A stretch of 12,712 nt of DNA from Candidatus Fermentibacterota bacterium (lineage in GTDB: Bacteria > Fermentibacterota > Fermentibacteria > Fermentibacterales > Fermentibacteraceae), in contig JAKLEF010000025.1 of the NCBI GenBank assembly GCA_022703195.1, positions 1 through 12,712 of the forward strand. Direction: 5' to 3'. Shown here piece by piece: positions 5,879 to 12,712 of the stretch. Position numbers and translations under genes: made by a program. Under the pieces are notes generated by a model that worked only from the letters and a program-made list of their open reading frames with translations, did not search any database and was not told the DNA's origin. Numbering within the stretch: position 1 is the first letter of the stretch; every line of letters begins with the position of its first letter.

Positions 5879-8851
5879 TCACATCACCGAGGCCAGGACG
5901 TCCCCCTCTATGATGTCATCCTCCAGGATTTTGACGAAGGGATTCCCGGCGTCGCCGAACCGCGTCATCAGCAGGGGTTCGATCTCCCCGAAGAGCGAGT
6001 ACATCGAGTACATAGCCTCCTCGGGGCCCAGCAGCGAATCGAGCGTGGTCCTGAGCGTGTCGATTCTCGCCAGGAGGAAGTCGCGCTGGATTTCGGTATA
6101 GCCCTGCGATTCGACCCAGAAGGAGCTCGCGATCAGGAAGTGGAACGCTATCGAGGTCCGGACGCCTTCAGCGCCGGTGAGCGCGATGCTGTCAGCCAGC
6201 TCGGCGGCCGAGGCCATGGCCGATCCGGGTACCCAGGGCTCCGGCGAATCGGGATCGAGGTCCCTCGCGGCGAGCATCCCCCCGGTCCCGTACCAGACGC
6301 TCTCGAAGCGTGCCAGGACGGCCGGGGGCACGTTGTCCCGGAAGTCGCTCCTCGAGATCATGATCCGGTTCATGAGGAACATGTCCACGTCCTGGAGGCC
6401 GAGGACCGTCTTCAGGAAGGAGATCCTCCACCCTGCAACAGTCCCCGTCCGCGGCAGGGCGGCCATGACCTGCACAGGCACGATCCCGTCCGGCGGCCAG
6501 AGGGAGATCCATTCGAAACCGTCGGTGAGGAGGCACATGGAAAGCTCGACCATCCCTTCGGGGCCGCGGGGATCGCCCTTCAGGGAAAGGGCCACCGCTC
6601 TCGCCGCCAGATGTCCGGGCAGCAGGGCGTCAGTCGACGCCATCCCGCCTTCGGCCAGGGCCAGGAGCCCCGTGGTGTCGCAGGCCATGGCCCTGCGGAA
6701 GAGGTCGGCGTCGGTGGCTGCCATTGCCGCCTGGTCCGCCAGGTCGGACGTCAGGCGTTCGCGTATGTCGGCGGGGAGCTCGTCGCAGGTGGCCGAGAGA
6801 GCAGTGCACAGGCTGTCGGCGGCGTCCGGATGGAACAGCATCGCGAAGCCCGAGGTCCATTCCGCCGTCCTGATCCTGGATTCGGTCCTGTCGCCGGTCG
6901 CGCTGGATCCGGCTATGCCCTGGAGATCGTCCAGCCAGATGATGTGGAGGGCGTCGAATCCGCCTCCCAGGGGGGCGAGGGCATTGGCCTGGTGGATGTA
7001 GTCCGCCCGCCGGTGGCCATGGAGCTGATAGGCCCTCCTCATGGCCCTCATCGTCATGTCGGGCATGCCCAGCCTCGTGTAGGTGAGCGCGAAGTTGTTG
7101 TTGAGCTCGGCGTAGTCGGGAGCCCTCGTCCTGAGGGATTCATAGGCGGCGAGCGCCTGCATGGTGGCTTCGAGCGAGAGTTCGCGGCCGGCGGGATAGC
7201 CGGCCTCCAGCGTCAGCCTGGCGAGCGCCGGATTCGCGGGCTGATAGAGGATGGCCTTGGTGAGCCATGCGCTGCCGAGGCCGTACCATCCCCCGAGCTC
7301 CTCGGGGTTGACCTCGACGCACCTGGTGCAGATCGCTATCGAGCTGTCGCAGCACACCCAGGCGTACTGGAACCGCTGCAGTGCCTCCTGCCGCCTGTCC
7401 TCGTCGCCTGTCTGCTCCCAGGCCATGGCTGCATTGGCAGCCAGACCGAGTTCGCTCTCTATCTTGTCCAGATACTGGTCCTTGCCCATGAACAGGTAGT
7501 GGCCGGACCTCATTCCGGTTACGTATCGCCCAGTGCCCCAGAGTGCCATGAACAGGGCCGGGAGCAGGAACAGGACGGCCACCGCCCTGGGCAGGGTCCT
7601 TTCACCCGTCCTGCCTCCCGAGAGGAGCAGGCCGCAGAACAGGGCGAACACGAAGGCGCCGGGCGGCCATCTCAGGCTGACCGACACGAAGGCCTCGCCG
7701 AGGAAGGCGACGATGCCCGCCAGTATCCCGGCATCCCCGATGGACAGCTTCCTCCTCCCGCCCGACCCGTCGTCCATCGCGGAGGAGAAGAGCCTCCAGA
7801 AAGTCGCCGCGAACAACAGCGCTCCCACGATGCCGATCTCCACGAGTATCTCGAGGTACTCGCAGTGGACGTGGAGCGTGTTGTGGCTGGTGCCCAGGAT
7901 GCTGTACATCGGGTTCCGAACTGCAGGGAAGATGATCTGGAACGTGCCGGGGCCGTATCCCAGGAAGGGATTGGCGGCTATGAGCGCAAGGGCGCCGCTC
8001 CAGATGACCAACCTCACCCTCGCCGTGCCCTCGCCGAGACGGGACAGCTCCAGGAGCCTGTCCTTCATCAGCAGGCCGATTATCACGAAGGCTGCCAGCG
8101 CCGCCAGCGGGATGACCAGGCTCCTCCCGGAGCCCACGCGGCTGCCGGTCGACGTATAGAGCGCCATGAAGACCAGCCCGGCGATCATCCCGAGCAGGCT
8201 CCCGCGGGTGCCGCTGGCGGATATCGTCAGCACCGAGATCAGGGTGAACGCGGCTAGGGACGACAGCTTCGCGGCCCTGCCCATGCGCGATCCCATGAGG
8301 ATCCCGACGGCTGCGGGCATGAAGGCCGCTACGAGGCCCCCCAGCAGGTTCGGGTTGCCCAGCGAACCCGAGACCCTGCCTCCGGAGCCGAGGTAGACAT
8401 CCCAGGGGAAGATCACGACGTTCATCCACTGGAGCATCGAATAGACGCAGAGCAGGGCCATTGTCACAAGAAGACCCCACTGCACAGTGATCCTGCCCTT
8501 GTCGTCGAGCAGGAGCCCGGCGGCCCCGGCAGTCAGACCGAGCATGCCGAGGCTTATGATGATGTTGGGGCCGTTCACGGAGGGCACGCCGGAGAAGTGG
8601 CGGGCCGTCATCCATGCCATGAGCAGGAGAAAGGCCGACGCCAGCCTCCAGTCCACCGAGCGGTTGAGGGGAACCCCCCTCGCAGCCGCGGATGCCACCA
8701 GCAGCGAGACCGCGGCCCCGCCCAGGCAGTAGGCGAGCTCCTTGACCAGGATGCTCGATCTGTTGTTGGGCAGGAGAGTGAACACGACGAGGGCGGACAC
8801 GAGTATCAGCAGCCAGGGGGCGACGGATCTCTCGAAGGGTCTACTGGTCAT
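5879..8851 (-). CDS. O-antigen ligase/polymerase-type (Wzy_C/WaaL family) membrane protein with long C-terminal domain
   Basis: This 990-residue protein has about ten to twelve membrane segments in residues 10-440, then about 540 residues of soluble, mostly helical sequence. Family signatures are GSLGNPN (162-168), SASGTRGSLLG (about 211-221), RLVIW (280-284), NPFLGYGPGTF (294-304) and SHNTLHVHCEYLE followed by EIGIVG (322-343). These are typical of the Wzy_C superfamily, whose members polymerise or ligate lipid-linked glycans on the outer face of the inner membrane. A TPR-like segment is visible at about 590-630 (ELNNNFALTYTRLG). The start is ATG 8851, with AGGA 6 nt upstream; a GTG at 8878 is less likely. 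It overlaps the WecA-type gene by 11 bp, which fits joint work in glycan assembly. Whether it is a polymerase, an O-antigen ligase or a protein glycosyltransferase (PglL-like) cannot be decided here. Confidence 0.85.
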   Translation of the reverse strand: MTSRPFERSVAPWLLILVSALVVFTLLPNNRSSILVKELAYCLGGAAVSLLVASAAARGVPLNRSVDWRLASAFLLLMAWMTARHFSGVPSVNGPNIIISLGMLGLTAGAAGLLLDDKGRITVQWGLLVTMALLCVYSMLQWMNVVIFPWDVYLGSGGRVSGSLGNPNLLGGLVAAFMPAAVGILMGSRMGRAAKLSSLAAFTLISVLTISASGTRGSLLGMIAGLVFMALYTSTGSRVGSGRSLVIPLAALAAFVIIGLLMKDRLLELSRLGEGTARVRLVIWSGALALIAANPFLGYGPGTFQIIFPAVRNPMYSILGTSHNTLHVHCEYLEILVEIGIVGALLFAATFWRLFSSAMDDGSGGRRKLSIGDAGILAGIVAFLGEAFVSVSLRWPPGAFVFALFCGLLLSGGRTGERTLPRAVAVLFLLPALFMALWGTGRYVTGMRSGHYLFMGKDQYLDKIESELGLAANAAMAWEQTGDEDRRQEALQRFQYAWVCCDSSIAICTRCVEVNPEELGGWYGLGSAWLTKAILYQPANPALARLTLEAGYPAGRELSLEATMQALAAYESLRTRAPDYAELNNNFALTYTRLGMPDMTMRAMRRAYQLHGHRRADYIHQANALAPLGGGFDALHIIWLDDLQGIAGSSATGDRTESRIRTAEWTSGFAMLFHPDAADSLCTALSATCDELPADIRERLTSDLADQAAMAATDADLFRRAMACDTTGLLALAEGGMASTDALLPGHLAARAVALSLKGDPRGPEGMVELSMCLLTDGFEWISLWPPDGIVPVQVMAALPRTGTVAGWRISFLKTVLGLQDVDMFLMNRIMISRSDFRDNVPPAVLARFESVWYGTGGMLAARDLDPDSPEPWVPGSAMASAAELADSIALTGAEGVRTSIAFHFLIASSFWVESQGYTEIQRDFLLARIDTLRTTLDSLLGPEEAMYSMYSLFGEIEPLLMTRFGDAGNPFVKILEDDIIEGDVLASVM

Positions 8852-9941
8852 CCCTGGTCCTGTTCCTCTTCTCTCCACGCGAGATGAAGAAAGCGATGAT
8901 GGCCGAGAAACCTACGGCATGGGCAAAGACGAGCACGGCCTGGTAGGGGGCCAGGGTCGGGAGCAGCAGGGCCAGGATGCCCATGAGCACCCCGACCGCG
9001 TAGAGGAGCAGCACGGCCTCCCTGTGGCTCATGCCGATCCGCATCAGCCTGTGGGCCAGGTGGTTCCTGTCGCCGGAGAGGAGGGGCACGCCCCTCCGTT
9101 TCCTGTAGATGAGGACCAGGAGCGTGTCCAGCAGGGGCACAGCCAGGACCAGCAGCGGCGAGAAGATCGCGATCTCCCTGATGGAACCGGCTGGCGTGTA
9201 GACACCGAGGACCGATGCGATGCCCAGCATGAATCCGAGGAAGTTGCTCCCGCAGTCGCCCATGAAGATCGAGGCGGGATTGAAGTTGAAGACGAGGAAG
9301 CCGCACGAGGCTCCGGAAAGGGCGGCGCAGGCGAAGGCCACCGCCTCGTTGCCGGAGATCAGGTTGATGACCGTCAGAAATGCCGTGGCTATCGCGGATA
9401 CCCCTGCGGCGAGGCCGTCGGCGTGATCCAGGAGGTTGAGCGAGTTCGTCATCCCGACCAGCCAGATGATTGTGAGAGGGGCCGAGAGCCACGCCAGCGG
9501 GCCTCCGGCCAGGAAGATGCTGAGCTGGGCGCCCTTGAGCACGAAATAGACCCCGACCGCGAGTGCCGAGAGGGACTGGAGGAGGAGCTTCATCCGGGGG
9601 GAGAGCTCGAGCATGTCGTCGAGCAGACCCGTCAGGGCCATCAGGAGGCCCCCGCCGATGACCATCACCCCCAGGGACTGCCAGTTCAGGGGGGTGTCGG
9701 CTACCGCGCCCTCGGGCAGGCCGCGCCAGAAAACGAGCCCCGCAGCGATCGTCAGGGCGAAGGCCGAGTAGACCGCCGCCCCGCCCAGCAGGGGCGTGGC
9801 GATGAGGTGCTTCTTCCTGTTCCCGGGCCTGTCGACGAGGTTTGTCCGGAGGGCAACCCTCCGGGCTACCGGGGTCAGAAGGAGCGATATCGTGAGCGCC
9901 CCGATGAAGGCGAACAGGATGTGCTGGATGGAATCGCTCAT
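8841..9941 (-). CDS. Polyprenyl-phosphate sugar-1-phosphate transferase, WecA/TagO/MraY family
   Basis: The family moves a sugar-1-phosphate (often GlcNAc-1-P) from a UDP-sugar to undecaprenyl phosphate at the inner membrane, the first step of many surface glycans. The 366-residue protein is almost wholly membrane segments. It shows GLLDD (105-109), NSLNLLDHADGLAAG (166-180, with the Asp172/Asp175 pair), FMGDCGSNFLGF (226-237) and the cytoplasmic DRNHLAHRL loop (291-299). The last fits the WecA/TagO branch rather than MraY, whose neighbours (murF, murD) are also absent. ATG 9941 overlaps the ABC ATPase stop as ATGA, with AAAGG 8 nt upstream; the frame extends further upstream, but without family sequence. 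It overlaps the ligase-type gene by 11 bp. The family is firm; the sugar is unknown. Confidence 0.92.
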   Translation of the reverse strand: MSDSIQHILFAFIGALTISLLLTPVARRVALRTNLVDRPGNRKKHLIATPLLGGAAVYSAFALTIAAGLVFWRGLPEGAVADTPLNWQSLGVMVIGGGLLMALTGLLDDMLELSPRMKLLLQSLSALAVGVYFVLKGAQLSIFLAGGPLAWLSAPLTIIWLVGMTNSLNLLDHADGLAAGVSAIATAFLTVINLISGNEAVAFACAALSGASCGFLVFNFNPASIFMGDCGSNFLGFMLGIASVLGVYTPAGSIREIAIFSPLLVLAVPLLDTLLVLIYRKRRGVPLLSGDRNHLAHRLMRIGMSHREAVLLLYAVGVLMGILALLLPTLAPYQAVLVFAHAVGFSAIIAFFISRGEKRNRTRDDQ

Positions 9942-10981
9942 TTGACGAGCCTTTCGCCGCCTGCGCCGAAGAAGTGGCAGCGCCCTGGCCTGAAGCCGAG
10001 CCGGAGCACGCTCCCGACGGAAGCCTCCACGGACGGGTCGCACCTCATGACGATCGGCTCACCCGTATCCGTTCTCATGTAGACGATCTTCTCGTTGCCC
10101 AGTATCTCCACGACCTCGGCTACGCAGGAGACGGGGCCTGCCTGGAGCGGGACCACGTCCTCGGGCCTGATGCCGATCCTGGCGGCTCCTTCCGGGAGAT
10201 CCTGCCCCGACGACACCGCCCCCGCCCTCCCGGCTCCCCCCCCGGCCAGTTCGAGGAAGTTCATCGCGGGGCTCCCGATGAATCCGGCCACGAACGAGTT
10301 CACGGGTCTGTCGTAGAGTTCGAGAGGGGCGGCGAGCTGCTGGATCAGGCCGTCCCTGAGCACGACTATGCGGTCGCCCAGCGTCATGGCCTCGGCCTGG
10401 TCGTGCGTGACGTAGATCATCGTGGATCCGAGCCGGTGATGGATCCTGGCCAGCTCGCTCCGCATCTGGACGCGCAGCTTGGCATCGAGGTTGGACAGGG
10501 GTTCGTCGAAGAGGAACACCGAGGGCTTCCTGACGATGGCCCTTCCCAGAGCCACCCTCTGCCTCTGACCGCCGGACAGCTCGCGCGGCTTCCTGCCCAG
10601 GAGGGCGGTGATCTCCAGGATGCCCGCGGCCTCCTCGACCCTCCGGTTCAACTCCGGCCCCGGTATCCTCCGCATTCGCAGGGCGAAAGCCATGTTGTCG
10701 AACACGGTCATGTGCGGGTAGAGGGCGTAGTTCTGGAAGACCATGGCGATGTCGCGGTCCTGCGGGGAGACGTCCGTCACGTCGCGCCCGCCTATCCATA
10801 CTGAACCGGAGGTCGGGGTCTCGAGCCCGGCAAGTATCCTGAGCGAGGTGGACTTGCCGCATCCGCTCGGTCCCACGAGCACGAGAAAGGAGCCGTCCTC
10901 CGCGGTCACGGTGAAATCCCTCAGGGCTGTCACCCCGCCGGGGAAGACCTTGCCTACCGATCTGAATTCGACTGCCGCCAT
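9938..10981 (-). CDS. ABC transporter ATP-binding protein, MalK/UgpC (CUT1 sugar importer) type
   Basis: This 347-residue protein would power an inner-membrane sugar importer from the cytoplasmic side. It has Walker A GPSGCGKST (37-45), Q-loop VFQNYALYPHMTVFDNMAF with Gln83, signature LSGGQRQR (135-142), Walker B FLFDEP (156-161, Glu160) and the switch His193 in VTHD. A C-terminal OB/TOBE domain from about 240 contains GIRPEDV. These features and the length match MalK, MsmK and UgpC. The start ATG 10981 lies 10 bp after the lipoprotein gene, with a G-rich site just upstream. No permease or binding-protein gene is adjacent, so it may serve transporters encoded elsewhere, as shared MsmK-type ATPases do. 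Alternatively its partner is something other than a sugar importer; the sequence cannot say. Confidence 0.93.
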   Translation of the reverse strand: MAAVEFRSVGKVFPGGVTALRDFTVTAEDGSFLVLVGPSGCGKSTSLRILAGLETPTSGSVWIGGRDVTDVSPQDRDIAMVFQNYALYPHMTVFDNMAFALRMRRIPGPELNRRVEEAAGILEITALLGRKPRELSGGQRQRVALGRAIVRKPSVFLFDEPLSNLDAKLRVQMRSELARIHHRLGSTMIYVTHDQAEAMTLGDRIVVLRDGLIQQLAAPLELYDRPVNSFVAGFIGSPAMNFLELAGGGAGRAGAVSSGQDLPEGAARIGIRPEDVVPLQAGPVSCVAEVVEILGNEKIVYMRTDTGEPIVMRCDPSVEASVGSVLRLGFRPGRCHFFGAGGERLVK

Positions 10982-10991
10982 GTCCCCCCCG

Positions 10992-11363
10992 TCACCTGAC
11001 GAGGACCGACACCTCCCTGCCGCCGTATTCCGCGCGGAGATGGTTGGACGGATCGGGCACCCAGATGTGCCCGTCCACGAGGAAGGCGTACCTGTACCTT
11101 CCCTTCTCGAGGGCGGCCTCGGCCGTCCAGAATCCGTGATCATCGGGGGTCATAGCCCCGCAGGACGGGTCGAGCGTGCCCCCGGCGGATTCGAGGCCCC
11201 CCCATGCGTTCCAGTCGCCGATCACCTGGACCGAGGCGGCCCCGGGATACCAGAACCTGAATCCGCCGGGATCCCCCAGGGTCACGGGCGTGAAGGCGGA
11301 GCACCCGCCGAGGGTGAGCGCCAGCAGGAGCGCGGGTACGGCCGCGGCGATCCGCAGCCTCAT
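10992..11363 (-). CDS. Small lipoprotein with AMPK-beta/CBM48-type glycogen-binding domain
   Basis: The 123-residue protein begins with a lipoprotein signal peptide: a charged MRLR, a hydrophobic stretch, then the lipobox LGGC with Cys21 as the predicted lipidated residue. The rest is one early-set (Ig-like) domain of the glycogen-binding type: FRFWYPGAASVQVIGDWNAW (35-54), then FWTAEAALEKGRYRYAF (79-94), VDGHIWVPDPSN (96-107). These match the canonical GDFNxW and G-Y-Y-F-VDG-W-DP pattern of CBM48/AMPK-beta domains. Such domains usually bind alpha-glucans inside the cell, so an envelope-anchored free-standing copy is notable. ATG 11363 overlaps the upstream stop as ATGA; no clear ribosome-binding site is visible, so coupling is likely. 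It precedes a sugar-type ABC ATPase by 10 bp. Ligand binding is inferred, not shown. Confidence 0.85.
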   Translation of the reverse strand: MRLRIAAAVPALLLALTLGGCSAFTPVTLGDPGGFRFWYPGAASVQVIGDWNAWGGLESAGGTLDPSCGAMTPDDHGFWTAEAALEKGRYRYAFLVDGHIWVPDPSNHLRAEYGGREVSVLVR

Positions 11364-12625
11364 GGGAACACCGCGCAGAGCGAGGCCCCGACGGTCGTCA
11401 CGCCGCCCGACCTCTCGAGCACGATCAGGGCGCGGGCACCCTGCCTGCAATAGGCCACGCCCAGGCTGCATGCGGGCTGGGGAAGGGCCCCTCCCCCGGC
11501 TTCCGGGCTCGCCGAGATGTCGAGCAGGGCGTGCACCCCCGGAAGCGGCGAGTAGCCTGCGGTTCCCGTGATCCTCACACTGTCCTGCATCAGCTCCAGC
11601 CCGCCGCCCATGGAAGTCCGCCCGGCATGGAGGACCGATTCGAGGCTGCACTGCCAGGAACGGCCTCCGATCCCGGTGGCGAGGAGGGAGTGGTGGAAGC
11701 CGCCCTCGGAGACGAGGTCGACCGACGCCCTGCCTCTCGCCGCCCCCGGATCGGCGGGATCATACCGGCAGCCGGCCATTCCGGAAAGTGCGGAGGTCAG
11801 CGGCCTGACGACCGCATCCAGGCCGACCGTGGTCCTGCCCGGCGGGAAGGCTTTCCCGGGGACTTCGATCGAGTCACCGGCCCAGGTGAAAACGGGAACG
11901 AGTTCGAGACGGCCCCCGCCCCAACCCAGGGGCGAGTATCCTGCTCCTTCGACGACAAGGGCCGTGGAATCGGCTCCCGACCCGCTCCTGGCCAGAACGA
12001 TCCAGGGTTCGATCATGCGCAGGTCGACGCGCGCCTCGTATGTGTCGAGATCGAAGGCGGAGTCGGCTCCGGCGCTCCAGATCCGCGTGTAGCCGAAGCT
12101 GCCGAAGCCGAGCCATGGAGAGGAGGCTTCGAAGACGCATATGGTGTCGGCGCCGGGAAGGAAGTGCTCCGTGAAATCGAGGGTCGTTCCCAGCAGCCCG
12201 CCCAGGCGGCCGTGGATCGAGGACACCGAGTCTATGTCGACCCAGCCGTGCTCGATCAGCGGGTCCCTGAGCCCCGGGACGAAGGGCGCCCTGAGCGAAC
12301 GCGAGACGCCGGCCCCGATCCAGGGGGTTCCGGGCCAGCCGGCCTCTACGCCGCCGCTCCGCAGGAAGATCTCGCTCGAATCCGCATCCCTGGCCGTGAC
12401 GGTGAGGGAGGCACCGATGCGCCCGGATTCGAGCTCGAGAGTCTCGCTCAGCTCCATGAGCCTGTCCCCGGCGCCGACCCACGAGTCGCCGCCCGGCGTG
12501 CAGAGAGCCTCCGCGGCGAACACCGCCCTCTGGGAGAAGACCCAGCCTCCCGGATCCAGGGAGTCGGGAGGACTCGCCACGGCCATGAGGAGTATCAGTA
12601 CCAGCTCGCACCTCCGAACCCGCAT
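11360..12625 (-). CDS. Secreted beta-rich protein of unknown function, possibly outer-membrane
   Basis: I do not recognise this 421-residue protein. It starts with a plausible signal peptide (MRVRR, then LVLILLMAVAS), so it should leave the cytoplasm. The mature part is rich in Gly, Ser, Asp and alternating hydrophobic residues in short runs such as GRIGASLTVTARD, TTVGLDAVVRPL and HSLLATGIGGRSW. That pattern suits beta-strands of a barrel or beta-propeller-like fold, and no catalytic motif stands out. The C-terminus ends in VFP, close to the terminal aromatic seen in many outer-membrane barrels. ATG 12625 has no obvious ribosome-binding site but lies 31 bp inside the upstream gene's end, so coupled translation is likely. 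Its stop overlaps the CBM48 lipoprotein start. The upstream neighbour also ends like a beta-barrel protein, so the two may work together at the cell surface. Confidence 0.7.
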   Translation of the reverse strand: MRVRRCELVLILLMAVASPPDSLDPGGWVFSQRAVFAAEALCTPGGDSWVGAGDRLMELSETLELESGRIGASLTVTARDADSSEIFLRSGGVEAGWPGTPWIGAGVSRSLRAPFVPGLRDPLIEHGWVDIDSVSSIHGRLGGLLGTTLDFTEHFLPGADTICVFEASSPWLGFGSFGYTRIWSAGADSAFDLDTYEARVDLRMIEPWIVLARSGSGADSTALVVEGAGYSPLGWGGGRLELVPVFTWAGDSIEVPGKAFPPGRTTVGLDAVVRPLTSALSGMAGCRYDPADPGAARGRASVDLVSEGGFHHSLLATGIGGRSWQCSLESVLHAGRTSMGGGLELMQDSVRITGTAGYSPLPGVHALLDISASPEAGGGALPQPACSLGVAYCRQGARALIVLERSGGVTTVGASLCAVFP

Positions 12626-12712
12626 TCGACGGTTACGGCGTGAACCGCCGAGGAATCCCCGAGCGACAGCCCGTACCCGATGTTGAACCGTCCGACGTCC
12701 ACGGCAGCCCCC
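12595..12712 (-). CDS. 3' end of an envelope beta-rich protein (38 residues visible)
   Basis: Only the last 38 codons and TGA (12595-12597) lie in the window. They read VDVGRFNIGYGLSLGD, then AVHAVTVECGFGG and ASWY. The alternation of polar and hydrophobic residues with Gly and aromatics resembles the last strands of an outer-membrane beta-barrel, but no family can be named from so little. The frame is confirmed by its GC-rich third positions and by the 31-bp overlap with the next gene's start, typical of this cluster. A non-coding tail is the alternative. Confidence 0.6.
   Translation of the reverse strand, partial: GAAVDVGRFNIGYGLSLGDSSAVHAVTVECGFGGASWY

Noticed and set aside
6140..8257. 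Very long plus-strand open frame (705 codons) opposite the ligase-type gene
   Set aside because: The minus-strand gene has clear family motifs and membrane segments. The plus frame gives Arg/Gly/Pro/His-rich sequence without motifs.
10982..11143. 54-codon upstream extension of the ABC ATPase
   Set aside because: It overlaps the lipoprotein gene in another frame and has no family sequence; ATG 10981 fits the MalK N-terminus.

Overview
This is a GC-rich bacterial window in which every supported gene lies on the minus strand, so transcription runs from high to low coordinates. The genes are packed with 4-31 bp overlaps or short gaps. Lipobox and signal-peptide proteins, a WecA/TagO-type enzyme and an O-antigen-ligase-type membrane protein suggest an organism with a Gram-negative style envelope. 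I cannot name the phylum from the sequence; an uncultivated GC-rich lineage is an inference only.

Right-hand block (12712 down to 5879) is an envelope and carbohydrate cluster. In transcription order it holds the 3' end of a beta-rich envelope protein, a secreted beta-rich protein of unknown function, a small lipoprotein carrying an AMPK-beta/CBM48-type glycogen-binding domain, a MalK/UgpC-type ABC ATPase with no permease beside it, a WecA/TagO-family polyprenyl-phosphate sugar-1-phosphate transferase, and a 990-residue Wzy/WaaL-type membrane protein with a very large C-terminal half. Five of the gene junctions are overlaps or gaps of at most 10 bp, so this looks like one operon whose promoter lies outside the window.

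Left-hand block (5834 down to 1) is the classical translation/transcription-factor operon rimP-nusA-infB-rbfA-truB-ribF. A good sigma70-like promoter (TTGTCA, 17 bp, TAGATT) sits in the 116-bp gap upstream of rimP. Its products mature the 30S subunit (RimP, RbfA), control elongation and termination (NusA), start translation (IF-2), modify tRNA U55 (TruB) and make FMN/FAD (RibF, cut off by the window edge). No ylxR or L7Ae-like gene lies between nusA and infB.

The gene-free stretches are short. The longest is the 193-bp truB-ribF junction (286-478), which is the oddest piece of the window. It carries an almost perfect 22-bp direct repeat of the ribF start region and a strong stem-loop. The other is 5763-5878, with the rimP promoter. 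I see no tRNA, rRNA, CRISPR array, insertion sequence or phage gene. I do not see an obviously new multi-gene system. The points most worth a second look are the truB-ribF junction, the Thr in place of Asn in the IF-2 G4 motif, and the envelope cluster that links a glycogen-binding lipoprotein with glycan-building enzymes.
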